Part shown: in pieces, positions 9,052 through 19,164 of the stretch
How the letters are laid out: each line of letters starts with the position of its first letter
How positions within the stretch are numbered: position 1 is the first letter of the stretch
Origin: an uncultured Verrucomicrobiota bacterium
GTDB lineage: Bacteria; Verrucomicrobiota; Verrucomicrobiia; Palsa-1439
Direction: 5' to 3'
NCBI GenBank assembly: GCA_903825435.1
Contig: CAIKAP010000117.1
Location: 1 to 60,018 of the forward strand
DNA length: 60,018 nucleotides
Program-made: the position numbers and the translations under genes
Notes under the pieces: model-generated
What the model was told of the DNA's origin: nothing
The model's database searches: none
Seen by the model: the letters and a program-made list of their open reading frames with translations, nothing else

Positions 9052-9858
9052 CTATTTGATGACGATCTGCGCAAGGTCGGGCGGCGGCTTTGGCAGGCGC
9101 GGGTCCATTTCCTCCAGCGCCTCGACGATGATCTGCGAGACGGCGAGGTTGCGGAACCACTTCTTGTTGGCCGGGATGACGAACCACGGCGCCGTCTTCG
9201 TGCTGCACGCGCCCAGCGCGTCCTCGTAGGCCCGCTGGTACTCCTTCCAGCAACGACGTTCCGCCGCGTCGGCCGGCGTGATTTTCCAGTTCTTCGCCGG
9301 GTCGTCCACGCGCGACAGAAGGCGGCGACGCTGTTCGTCCTTGCTGATGTGCAGGAAGAATTTCAACACGCGCGTGCCGGTCGCGTTGAGGAACCCCTCG
9401 AATTGGTTGATCTGCTCGTAGCGCGCCGACCAGACACTCTTCGGCACGAGGTTATGGACGCGCACAACTAGCACGTCCTCGTAGTGCGAGCGGTTGAAGA
9501 GGCCAATCTCGCCGCGCGCCGGGACGGCCTTGTGGATGCGCCAGAGAAAATCGCGTCCACGCTCCTCCGCCGACGGCACTTTTAACGCCGTCACACGGCA
9601 ACTTTGCGGGTTCAAGCCGGTCATCACGTGACGAATGGTGCCGTCCTTGCCTGCGGCGTCCATGCCTTGCAACACGATCAGCAGCGAACGTTGTCCCTCG
9701 GCGTATAATCGGTATTCGAGTTCCGCCATCCGCGTGATGTTGCGCCCCAGTAACTCCTGCGCGTCGTCCTTCTTCAAGTCCGCCGTGTCATTCGCGTCCC
9801 AGTCTGCCAGTCGCACCTTGCTGCCTGGAGAAATGCAAAGCTTCTTAGTAAAGTTCAT
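9052..9858 (-). CDS. ppk2: polyphosphate kinase 2 family protein
   Basis: Transfers phosphate between polyphosphate and nucleotides; class III members phosphorylate both AMP and ADP. Its 268 residues match the family. The Walker A segment is QGMDAAGKDGTIRHVM, the Walker B region RGEIGLFNRSHYEDVLVVRV, and the lid RVDDPAKNWKITPAD. The overall pattern is closest to short one-domain PPK2 enzymes of the class III type, but class cannot be fixed by eye. It sits between the two halves of carB on the same strand, 67 bp after one and 48 bp before the other, so local ATP supply to the synthase is an attractive inference. TTGTTT-17-TATGGA lies six bases before its ATG. Confidence 0.93.
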   Translation of the reverse strand: MNFTKKLCISPGSKVRLADWDANDTADLKKDDAQELLGRNITRMAELEYRLYAEGQRSLLIVLQGMDAAGKDGTIRHVMTGLNPQSCRVTALKVPSAEERGRDFLWRIHKAVPARGEIGLFNRSHYEDVLVVRVHNLVPKSVWSARYEQINQFEGFLNATGTRVLKFFLHISKDEQRRRLLSRVDDPAKNWKITPADAAERRCWKEYQRAYEDALGACSTKTAPWFVIPANKKWFRNLAVSQIIVEALEEMDPRLPKPPPDLAQIVIK

Positions 9859-9864
9859 GTCGCA

Positions 9865-9893
9865 TCCATAGCAAAATCGGCGTCGTCAAACAA
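9865..9893 (-). promoter_or_regulatory. promoter for ppk2
   Basis: TTGTTT (9893-9888), 17-bp spacer, TATGGA (9870-9865), then six bases to the start codon at 9858. A degenerate copy of the 18-bp repeat (9904-9921) lies about 10 bp upstream of the -35 box, a position where an activator could bind. Confidence 0.5.
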
Positions 9894-9903
9894 GCCGCGC
9901 CCT

Positions 9904-9921
9904 GCTCCGTTTTTGTTCCGG
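9904..9921 (+). repeat. 18-bp dispersed repeat, two mismatches
   Basis: GCTCCGTTTTTGTTCCGG, in the gap between carB-N and ppk2. The second GTTCCGG box is intact. Confidence 0.6.
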
Positions 9922-9925
9922 CCGC

Positions 9926-11392
<1,467 letters not shown>

Positions 11393-11504
11393 GGTGTCGG
11401 GGACAGACCTTATGACAGGGATTGCTTCCATTCAACCACGATTTTGGTATAAGCAGGCCGGAACAAATCACAACGTTCGGTGTCGGAAGCACGGAGATAA
11501 TGTC

Positions 11505-14500
11505 ATGAAACAATCCCTTCTTTGCCTGAGCCTTCTCATCGCCCAACTCACTGCCTTCGCCGCCGGGCCGCGCGATGCGCAATGGAAAAAAGTTGACGAG
11601 GCCGTCAACAAAGGTCTGCCGAAGACCGCCATCGAGGAGTTGGCACCGATCATCACCGGCGCGATGGCCGACAAAGCGTACGCCGAGGCGATCAAAGCCA
11701 TCGGCAAAAAAATCGCGTACGAAGGTAATATCCAAGGCAACAAGCCGGAAGAGAAAATTTTCCGGATGCAGGCCGAGCTGGAGAAGGCGACCGCCGAGAT
11801 GAAGCCGGTGATGGAAGCGATTATCGCGCATTGGTACTGGCAATATTTCCAACAGAACCGCTGGCGTTTCATGCAGCGCACGCAAACCGCCGCCGCACCG
11901 GGCGCAGACATCCAGACTTGGGACCTCGCGCGAATCCTTGCCGAGATTGATAAACATTTTACCGTCGCGCTCGCGAGCGAAAAAATTCTGAAGGCCACGC
12001 CCGTCACCGACTACAACGATCTTATCGCGAAAGGCAGCGTGCCGGACTGTTATCGTCCGACGATGTTTGATTTCCTCGCGTACGAGGCGCTGCAATTTTA
12101 CCAAGCCGGTGAACAGGCCGCGACGAAAGCAGAGGACGAGTTTGAACTCGACGCGACGACGCCGATTTTTGCCGACGCTGACGAGTTCATGAATTGGCAA
12201 CCGGCGACGACGGACGAAACTTCGGTGGCATTGAAAGCAATCCGTCTCTACCAAAATCTGCTGAAATTCCACCGTGTTGACGGCGACAACAGCGCGTTTA
12301 CCGATACCGACCTCGCGCGAATCCAGTTCGGCTACAATAAAGCCGTCGGCGAAAATAAAACCGACCGGTATAAATCCGCGCTCCAGCGTTTTATTGATGC
12401 GAACGCGAAGCATGAAGTCTCCGCCCGTGCCATTGCCGCGCTGGCCGAACAAATCAACCAAGACGGCGAGCCTGCGAAGGCGTACGAACTCGCCAAGCGC
12501 GGTCTCGATGCATTTCCGAAATCGGCGGGCGGCGCGATGTGTTTCAATCTTATCAAGCAGATCGAATCGAAGTCCGCTGGCCTCGACACCGAGCGCGTTT
12601 GGAACGAGCCGTGGCCGACGCTCAACGTCAACTACCGGAACATCACGAAAGTTTATTTCCGCGCCGTGTCGGCGAACTTCGACGACTACGTCACGCGCAC
12701 GCGCTGGGGCTTCGGCAACTTCGACGACGACCAACGCAAAAAACTTTTCGCCGCTGCGCCGGTGCTCGAATGGAGCGCCGACTTGCCGCCGACAAAAGAT
12801 TACAAGCAGCGCACGGAAAAACTACCGTCACCAACTTCGCTCAAGCCGGGCTTTTATTTTATCGTCGCCAGCCACGACAAATCGTTTGGCGAAAAAGAAA
12901 ATCAAGTCAGCGTTGCCGCGGTTTGGGTCAGCGACCTTGCGCTCGTGATGCAGTTGCGTCACGACGGCAAACCGCACAGTGGTTTTGTTCTAAAAGCCAA
13001 CAGCGGCATGCCGGTCGGCGGTGCGGCGATCCGGATTTGGCAGCGCGACCGCGAAGGTTGGTTCAAGCCGGTCGCGCCAGCGAAGACTGACGAGAACGGA
13101 CGGTTCGAGTTCTCGGTCAAGGACAACAATAATATTATGATGCTCGCCGAGTACGATGGTCAGGCGGTTTCGAGCAGCCACGAGTTTTGGAACCTTGGCA
13201 ACGGCGACCGGAACAAAACCGGAACACAAACCATCTTTTTCACCGACCGCGCGCTCTACCGGCCGGGGCAGACGATTTCTTACAAAGGCATTTGTCTGAA
13301 GTACGATCACGGCATCGCGAACTACGAAACGATTGCCGGACAAAAACTCACGGTTGTGTTTCACGATCCGAACCGCAAGGAAATCGCCCGCACCGAACTC
13401 AAGTGCAATGACTACGGCGCGTTCAGTGGCAGTTTCACCGCGCCGCGCGACCGCGTCATGGGGCAGATGCAATTGATGGTTCACGGCGGCCCGCACGGCA
13501 GCACTCATTTCAGCGTCGAGGAATATAAACGCCCGAAATTCCAGGCCGAACTCAACGCGCCCGTCGAGTCGGCGAAGCTCGACGCGACGGTAAATCTTAC
13601 CGGCAAAGCGACGGCGTACACCGGCGCGGCGATTGGCGGAGCGAAAGTAAAATGGCGCGTCGAACGCGGCGTGCAATGTCCGTTCTGGTGTTGGTGGTGG
13701 CAACCGCCCGCCGTCAAAGCCGTCGCGCACGGCACCGCTGTCACGGAACCGGACGGAACTTTTAAGATTACTTTTACCGCCGAGCCGGACCGCTCCGTGC
13801 CGGTGAAGAATGAGCCGGTGTTTACATTTACCATCAACGCCGACGTGACCGATTCGACCGGCGAGACGCGTTCCGCCAGCCGGACGGTGCGCGCCGGTTA
13901 CACGGCATTACAGGCGTCGGTCGCGGCGGACGAATGGCAGACGCCGGATAAACCGGTTGAGTTTACCGTCGAAACGAAATCGCTCGACGGCGATCCGCAA
14001 CCGGCGAACGGCGACGTGACAATTTACGCGCTCAAACAACCGGCGAAAGTCGAGCGCGCGGTGTTATTGGGCGAATATTATCGGTGGGGCCGCGACGGCG
14101 ACGAGCCGAAATCCGATCCGGCGAATCCGGATTCGTGGGAACTCGGCAAAGTCGTTGCGGAAAAATCTTTCAAGACCGACGCGACCGGCAAGACGCAGGT
14201 CAGCGCGAAGTTGAAAGCCGGTATTTACCGCGCGTCGCTGGAGACGAAGGACCGGTTCGGTAAAAAAGTCAGCGCGCGATTGACGTTGCAGGTGGTGGAT
14301 CCACGCGAACGACATTACCCGGTAAAACTGGCGAATCGTTTCGCCGCGCCGAAATGGTCGGTCGAGCCGGGAGAAAAATTTGTCGCACTCTGGGGCAGCG
14401 GCTACGACACGGGCCGCGCGTTTGTCGAGTTGGAGTACGACGGTAAAGTGTTGAAGAGTTATTGGACGGCGAGCAACCGGACGCAGGAACTCGTCGAGCA

Positions 14501-17500
14501 AGCCGTCGGCGAGGAGATGCGCGGCGGGTTGACGTTGCGCGTCACGTTTGTGCGCGAGAACCGCGCTTATTTTAATGAGCGCGTCGTGGACGTGCCGTGG
14601 TCGAACAAGAAGCTCGCGTTGAAGTGGGAAAGTTTCCGCTCGAAGCTGATGCCCGGTCAGAAGGAAACGTGGACGGCAGTCGTGACCGGTCCCGACGCGA
14701 AACGCGCCGCCGCGGAAATGGTCGCGACACTTTACGACGCGTCGCTCGATCAATATTTGCCGCACAACTGGCCGCAGGCGTTCGGCGTGTTCCGGCAGGA
14801 GTATAACCGGGTCAACGGCGAGTTTCAGAATGCGAAGCTCGATTTCCAGCATATTCAAGGTTGGTGGCAGACGCCGTCGCGCGGTGTGGATTGGAATTAC
14901 CGCGCGTTTCCGCAAGATGTCATCGCGAATCTCTGGGGCTACAGTTATTTTAGTGGCCGCAGAGACGCCCACAACAGTCTTCGGATGATGGCAAAAGGCG
15001 AAGCGATGGAATCCAACGGCGCAATGCTGATGTCCGACGCCGCCATGCCACATGCCGCTGCTGCGCCAGCGGCGTTCGGTGGCATGATGGAACAACAGCA
15101 AGCCAAGCGCCGCGAATTCGTAGATGAACGCATAGCTGTTGATAAACAGGCCGGTGGTGCGAGTGCTGGTGAACCCGGAGCCGCGCCCGCACCCGATCTC
15201 AGCAAAGTCGTCGCGCGAAAAAATCTGAACGAGACCGCGTTCTTTTTCCCGCAACTGCTCGCGGGCGACGATGGTGTTGTGAAGATGGTGTTCACGATGC
15301 CGGAGGCGTTGACGGAATGGAAGTTCATGGGCTTCGCTCACGACAAGCAGCTTCGCGCCGGTTTTCTGACCGACAAAACAGTCACAGCCAAAGACCTGAT
15401 GGTCGAGCCGAACCCGCCGCGTTTTGTGCGTGAAGGAGACGCGATTGAGTTTACCGTCAAAGTCAGCAACCAGTCCGCCGAACGCCAAGCCGGTAAGATC
15501 AGCCTAACATTTGCCGATGCGCGAACACTTGAGTCGCGCACGGGGCGGGTTGGCGAGGATTCCAATCACATAGTCGTCAACTTTACGCCGGAACAGCAAT
15601 TTGATGTACCGCCAAAAGAATCACGCACATACTCGTGGCACGTCTCGATCCCGGATGGATGCGAGTTCCTGACGTACAAGGCTGTCGGCGCGACTGCGAA
15701 GCTCAGCGACGGTGAGGAAGGTTTCCTGCCGGTGCTGAGCCGGAGAATTTTGGTGACGGAATCATTGCCGCTGCCGATTCGCGGCAAAGCGACGAAGCAG
15801 TTCGACTTCAAAAAACTTTTGGAGTCCGGTAAATCCGACACGCTCCGCAATCAATCGTTGACGGTGCAGATGGTGTCGCAGCCCGCGTGGTACGCGGTGA
15901 TGGCGTTGCCGTATTTGATGGAGTATCCTTACGAGTGCAGCGAGCAGACGTTCAACCGGCTTTACGCCAATGCGCTCGCGCGTCACATCGCCAACTCCGA
16001 TCCGAAGATTCGTCGCGTGTTCGATCTCTGGAAAGGGACGCCCGCGCTCGACAGCCCGCTGGAAAAAAATCAGGACTTGAAATCGGTGATGCTCGAAGAA
16101 ACTCCGTGGCTCCGTCAGGCGATGGCCGAGAGCCAGGCGCGCAAGAACGTCGGGATTTTATTCGACGCCAACCGGCTCGACGACGAAACGGCGCGCGGAT
16201 TGCGCAAGCTCTCGGAGATGCAGTTGAGCGATGGTTTGTGGCCGTGGTTCCCCGGCGGTCGGTCGAGCGAGTATATCAGTCTTTATATTACGACCGGCTT
16301 CGGACGATTGCGGCATCTCGGCGCGGAGATTGACGTGAAGCCCGCGATCAAATCGCTCAACGCGCTCGATGCGTGGATGGATGATCATTACCGGCATATT
16401 CTCAAACTGCCGCACCCGGAGGAATACGTGCCGAGTTATACCGACGCGTTTTATTTGTACGGTCGGAGTTTCTTCCTCAAAGATCGGCCTATCGCGAAAC
16501 AATATCAGGAGGCCGTGGATTTCTTCCTGCGCCAGTCGCGGAAATTCCGGTTGAAGGTGGATTGCCGTCAAAGCCAGGCACATCTTGCCATCGCGTTACA
16601 AAGATTCGGCGACAAGGAAACGCCGCTCGACATCATGAAGTCCATCAAGGAGCGCAGCGTCAGCAACGAAGAACTCGGCATGTTCTGGCGCGAGACGGAA
16701 TTAAGTTGGTGGTGGTATCGCGCGCCGATTGAAACGCAGGCGATGATGATAGAAGCGTTCGCCGAGGTGATGAACGACGCGCAAGCCGTCGAAGATTGTA
16801 AAGTCTGGCTTCTGAAACAAAAACAGACGCAAGACTGGAAGACGACGAAAGCGACCGCCGACGCGATTTACGGCCTCCTGCTGCGCGGCGTCAACATGCT
16901 CGCCAGCGACGCGCTCGTCGAAGTCGCGCTCGGCGGCGAGACGATCAAACCGGAGCACGTCGAAGCCGGTACCGGTTTCTACGAACAGAAATTCGTCCGC
17001 AACGAAATCAAACCGGCGATGGGCGAAATCACGGTGAAGAAAGTGGACGAAGGCGTTAGTTGGGGCAGCGTCCACTGGCAATACCTCGAAGACATGACCA
17101 AGGTCACACCGCACGAAGGCACACCGTTGAAATTGAAGAAGACGCTCTGGATCAAGGAGACATCGAAGAAAGGTCAGGAGTTGAAGCCCGTGACCGACCC
17201 GCTCGCCGTCGGCGACGAGTTGGTTGTCCGCATCGAACTCCGCACCGACCGCGACATGGAATATGTCCATCTCAAAGACCAGCGCGGCAGCGGCACCGAG
17301 CCGGTGAATGTATTAAGCCGGTATAAATTCCAAGACGGCCTCGCGTATTATGAAAGCACGAAGGACACCGCGAGCCACTTCTTTATAGATTATCTGCCGA
17401 AAGGAATCTATGTCTTCGAGTACAGCACGCGCGTCCAACTGAAGGGCAAGTACCAGACCGGCATCGCCGAAATTCAGAGCATGTACGCACCGGAATTCAA

Positions 17501-17537
17501 CTCGCACTCGGAGAGTTTCGCGCTGGAAGTGAAATAA
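11505..17537 (+). CDS. bacterial alpha-2-macroglobulin family protein with thioester
   Basis: Secreted or periplasmic 2010-residue protein with signal peptide MKQSLLCLSLLIAQLTAFAA. An alpha-helical repeat-rich N-terminal region of about 380 residues is followed by macroglobulin (MG) beta domains, with FFTDRALYRPGQTISYKG marking MG1-like domains and NETAFFFPQLLAGDDGVVKM the A2M domain. The thioester is YECSEQTFNRL (Cys1478), followed by a helical thioester domain (LSDGLWPWFPGGRSSEYIS) and a receptor-like C-terminal domain. Such proteins are thought to trap attacking proteases. No penicillin-binding protein 1C neighbour is present, unlike many proteobacterial loci. The ATG follows GGAGATAATGTC. 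A low-complexity Ala/Met/Gln stretch (about residues 1170-1240) precedes the A2M domain. Confidence 0.93.
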   Translation: MKQSLLCLSLLIAQLTAFAAGPRDAQWKKVDEAVNKGLPKTAIEELAPIITGAMADKAYAEAIKAIGKKIAYEGNIQGNKPEEKIFRMQAELEKATAEMKPVMEAIIAHWYWQYFQQNRWRFMQRTQTAAAPGADIQTWDLARILAEIDKHFTVALASEKILKATPVTDYNDLIAKGSVPDCYRPTMFDFLAYEALQFYQAGEQAATKAEDEFELDATTPIFADADEFMNWQPATTDETSVALKAIRLYQNLLKFHRVDGDNSAFTDTDLARIQFGYNKAVGENKTDRYKSALQRFIDANAKHEVSARAIAALAEQINQDGEPAKAYELAKRGLDAFPKSAGGAMCFNLIKQIESKSAGLDTERVWNEPWPTLNVNYRNITKVYFRAVSANFDDYVTRTRWGFGNFDDDQRKKLFAAAPVLEWSADLPPTKDYKQRTEKLPSPTSLKPGFYFIVASHDKSFGEKENQVSVAAVWVSDLALVMQLRHDGKPHSGFVLKANSGMPVGGAAIRIWQRDREGWFKPVAPAKTDENGRFEFSVKDNNNIMMLAEYDGQAVSSSHEFWNLGNGDRNKTGTQTIFFTDRALYRPGQTISYKGICLKYDHGIANYETIAGQKLTVVFHDPNRKEIARTELKCNDYGAFSGSFTAPRDRVMGQMQLMVHGGPHGSTHFSVEEYKRPKFQAELNAPVESAKLDATVNLTGKATAYTGAAIGGAKVKWRVERGVQCPFWCWWWQPPAVKAVAHGTAVTEPDGTFKITFTAEPDRSVPVKNEPVFTFTINADVTDSTGETRSASRTVRAGYTALQASVAADEWQTPDKPVEFTVETKSLDGDPQPANGDVTIYALKQPAKVERAVLLGEYYRWGRDGDEPKSDPANPDSWELGKVVAEKSFKTDATGKTQVSAKLKAGIYRASLETKDRFGKKVSARLTLQVVDPRERHYPVKLANRFAAPKWSVEPGEKFVALWGSGYDTGRAFVELEYDGKVLKSYWTASNRTQELVEQAVGEEMRGGLTLRVTFVRENRAYFNERVVDVPWSNKKLALKWESFRSKLMPGQKETWTAVVTGPDAKRAAAEMVATLYDASLDQYLPHNWPQAFGVFRQEYNRVNGEFQNAKLDFQHIQGWWQTPSRGVDWNYRAFPQDVIANLWGYSYFSGRRDAHNSLRMMAKGEAMESNGAMLMSDAAMPHAAAAPAAFGGMMEQQQAKRREFVDERIAVDKQAGGASAGEPGAAPAPDLSKVVARKNLNETAFFFPQLLAGDDGVVKMVFTMPEALTEWKFMGFAHDKQLRAGFLTDKTVTAKDLMVEPNPPRFVREGDAIEFTVKVSNQSAERQAGKISLTFADARTLESRTGRVGEDSNHIVVNFTPEQQFDVPPKESRTYSWHVSIPDGCEFLTYKAVGATAKLSDGEEGFLPVLSRRILVTESLPLPIRGKATKQFDFKKLLESGKSDTLRNQSLTVQMVSQPAWYAVMALPYLMEYPYECSEQTFNRLYANALARHIANSDPKIRRVFDLWKGTPALDSPLEKNQDLKSVMLEETPWLRQAMAESQARKNVGILFDANRLDDETARGLRKLSEMQLSDGLWPWFPGGRSSEYISLYITTGFGRLRHLGAEIDVKPAIKSLNALDAWMDDHYRHILKLPHPEEYVPSYTDAFYLYGRSFFLKDRPIAKQYQEAVDFFLRQSRKFRLKVDCRQSQAHLAIALQRFGDKETPLDIMKSIKERSVSNEELGMFWRETELSWWWYRAPIETQAMMIEAFAEVMNDAQAVEDCKVWLLKQKQTQDWKTTKATADAIYGLLLRGVNMLASDALVEVALGGETIKPEHVEAGTGFYEQKFVRNEIKPAMGEITVKKVDEGVSWGSVHWQYLEDMTKVTPHEGTPLKLKKTLWIKETSKKGQELKPVTDPLAVGDELVVRIELRTDRDMEYVHLKDQRGSGTEPVNVLSRYKFQDGLAYYESTKDTASHFFIDYLPKGIYVFEYSTRVQLKGKYQTGIAEIQSMYAPEFNSHSESFALEVK
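13208..13225 (-). repeat. 18-bp dispersed repeat, exact copy 2 (inside the A2M gene)
   Basis: Plus strand CCGGAACAAAACCGGAAC, the exact reverse complement of the 7177 copy. It is in frame and encodes part of GDRNKTGTQT, between the MG domains. Confidence 0.9.
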
Positions 17538-17549
17538 CGCCAAGATTTC

Positions 17550-17608
17550 ACCGCAGAGGCGCAGAGTTCGCAGAAGTGTTTTCTCTGCGTTCTCTGCACC
17601 TCTGCGGT
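17550..17608. terminator. long imperfect inverted repeat between converging genes
   Basis: Left arm ACCGCAGAGGCGCAGAG (17550-17566) pairs with the right arm ending CTCTGCACCTCTGCGGT (to 17608), with further inner pairing of TTCGCAGAA and the CTCTGCG region. It fills the gap between the A2M stop and the ruvB stop and should stop both transcripts. I recall similar CCGCAGAGGCGCAGAG-type palindromes in many unrelated genomes. Confidence 0.75.
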
Positions 17609-18618
17609 TAAAGTAATTCTCCGTCGCGCTTGCGGGAGACACCGAGTTTTTTATACGCCAACTCGGTCGGCACGCGGCCTTGCGGCGTCCGCTTCAGATA
17701 GCCTTCCATGATCAGGAACGGCTCGTAAACTTCCTCGATGGTGTCCGGTTCCTCGCCGACGGCAACGGCGAGCGAGTTCACGCCGACCGGTTTGCCGACG
17801 AACTTGATGACGAGCGTTTCCAAAATCCGTTTGTCCATTTCGTCGAGACCGTGCTCGTCTATCTCCAGCATCTTCAACGCGGCGTCGGCAATCTCGGCAG
17901 TAATCGTTGCCGACTTCGCCTTCACCTGCGCGTAGTCGCGGCAACGTTTTAGTAAATTGTTCGCGATGCGCGGCGTGCCACGCGAACGGCCAGCGATTTC
18001 GTTTGCACCGTCTTGGTCAATTTCGACATTCAAAATTCGCGCGGCGCGCGTGATGATCCGCGCGAGTTCCTCCGCGGCGTAATAGTCGAGCCGCTCGGTC
18101 AGACCAAAACGCGAGCGCATCGGCGACGTAAGCAGTCCGCTGCGCGTCGTCGCGCCGACGAGCGTGAAGCGCGGCAATTGTAATTTCACGCTCCGCGCGT
18201 TCGGTCCCTGATCAATCACAATGTCCAACCGGAAATCTTCCATCGCCGGGTAAAGATATTCTTCCACCGTTTTCTGGAGCCGGTGAATCTCGTCAATGAA
18301 CAGCACGTCACCGGCTTCGAGCTTCGTGAGCAGACCGGCAAGATCACCGGCTTTCTCAATCACCGGGCCGCTGGTGACGACGACGTTGACGCCCATCGCT
18401 TTCGCCAGAATGTAAGCGAGCGTCGTCTTGCCGAGACCGGGCGGGCCGCTGAGCAAAATATGATCGAGTGATTCCTTGCGCATCTTCGCGGCTTCAACGG
18501 CAAGTTCGAGCCGTTCTTTTACTTTTACTTGTCCGGCAAAATCGGCAAACGCACCGGGACGCAACGACACGTCGAGCGTCTTGTCGTGGATGGTTTGCGT
18601 GACGAATCGGTCGCTCAT
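17608..18618 (-). CDS. ruvB: Holliday junction branch-migration ATPase RuvB
   Basis: Motor of RuvAB branch migration in recombination repair, 336 residues. Walker A is [14 protein letters not shown], Walker [10 protein letters not shown], sensor 1 [18 protein letters not shown] and the arginine-finger region [15 protein letters not shown]. The C-terminal winged helix includes [20 protein letters not shown] and RTPQGRVPT. The start is the ATG at 18618, which overlaps the sixA stop as ATGA. The longer upstream frame runs inside sixA and is not needed. ruvA and ruvC are not adjacent. Confidence 0.96.
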   Translation of the reverse strand: MSDRFVTQTIHDKTLDVSLRPGAFADFAGQVKVKERLELAVEAAKMRKESLDHILLSGPPGLGKTTLAYILAKAMGVNVVVTSGPVIEKAGDLAGLLTKLEAGDVLFIDEIHRLQKTVEEYLYPAMEDFRLDIVIDQGPNARSVKLQLPRFTLVGATTRSGLLTSPMRSRFGLTERLDYYAAEELARIITRAARILNVEIDQDGANEIAGRSRGTPRIANNLLKRCRDYAQVKAKSATITAEIADAALKMLEIDEHGLDEMDKRILETLVIKFVGKPVGVNSLAVAVGEEPDTIEEVYEPFLIMEGYLKRTPQGRVPTELAYKKLGVSRKRDGELL

Positions 18619-19103
18619 GTGACAAGAAGCCGGAGTTGTTTTTGCCGGAGGAACCAACGGAGTTCGCCGTGACCAGCGCGCAATTCGCTGATCTCGACGC
18701 ACGCGACGCTGGCTTTGCCCATCGAAAGCGCGGCGGCATTCTCCGAGCCGAGCAATCCGGCAAGATGCTCCGCAAAACTCGGCATGTGCCCGACGAGTAC
18801 AACTTCCTTCGCGCCATCGAAAGTTTTTACAACGTGAAGAACATCGGCCAGTGTGCCGTCGTTGGAGAGTTCGTCGAACACGGCGATTTCGTTTTGGAAT
18901 TTCAGTTCGCGCGCGATGATGTCGGCGGTTTGCCGCGCGCGCGTGAGCGGGCTGGTGAGAACTTGTTCCGGTTTTGCTCCGGCTTTGAAAAGCGCAGTGC
19001 CGACGATGCGGGATTCCTCGCGCCCCTCCTTCGTCAACTCGCGCTCGGCATCGCTCGGAGCAATGTCGGAAGCGCTGGCATGACGAACAAGATAAAGCTT
19101 CAT
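18615..19103 (-). CDS. sixA: SixA-type phosphohistidine phosphatase
   Basis: 162-residue histidine-phosphatase family protein. It opens with the diagnostic [12 protein letters not shown] (catalytic RHA), then [27 protein letters not shown] and [17 protein letters not shown] (second catalytic His). SixA removes phosphate from phosphohistidine on HPt domains or PTS proteins. Translation is coupled to ruvB through a 4-bp overlap. TTGCGT-16-TAAGAA ends seven bases before the start and no Shine-Dalgarno site is seen, which suggests a leaderless message. A one-mismatch copy of the 18-bp repeat lies inside (codons for AGAKPEQ). Confidence 0.9.
   Translation of the reverse strand: MKLYLVRHASASDIAPSDAERELTKEGREESRIVGTALFKAGAKPEQVLTSPLTRARQTADIIARELKFQNEIAVFDELSNDGTLADVLHVVKTFDGAKEVVLVGHMPSFAEHLAGLLGSENAAALSMGKASVACVEISELRAGHGELRWFLRQKQLRLLVT
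18965..18982 (+). repeat. 18-bp dispersed repeat, one mismatch (inside sixA)
   Basis: GTTCCGGTTTTGCTCCGG. The encoded KPEQVLTSP fits the SixA family at this point, so chance or selection on the protein could explain this copy. Confidence 0.55.
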
Positions 19104-19110
19104 GCGATGA

Positions 19111-19138
19111 TTCTTAGCCGACCGGCTTCCCGACGCAA
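19111..19138 (-). promoter_or_regulatory. promoter for sixA-ruvB
   Basis: TTGCGT (19138-19133), 16-bp spacer, TAAGAA (19116-19111), seven bases before ATG 19103. Confidence 0.5.
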
Positions 19139-19164
19139 GCAAATCTGTGCGGGGTTAGGCGAGC

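Noticed and set aside
9004-9925. ppk2 as a mobile element that inserted into carB
   Set aside because: No terminal repeats or target duplication flank it, and both carB halves have clean ends and starts, so a functional split is the better reading.
14064-15488. 474-codon minus-strand open frame
   Set aside because: Another antisense shadow within the A2M gene, with no domain and extreme His/Arg content.
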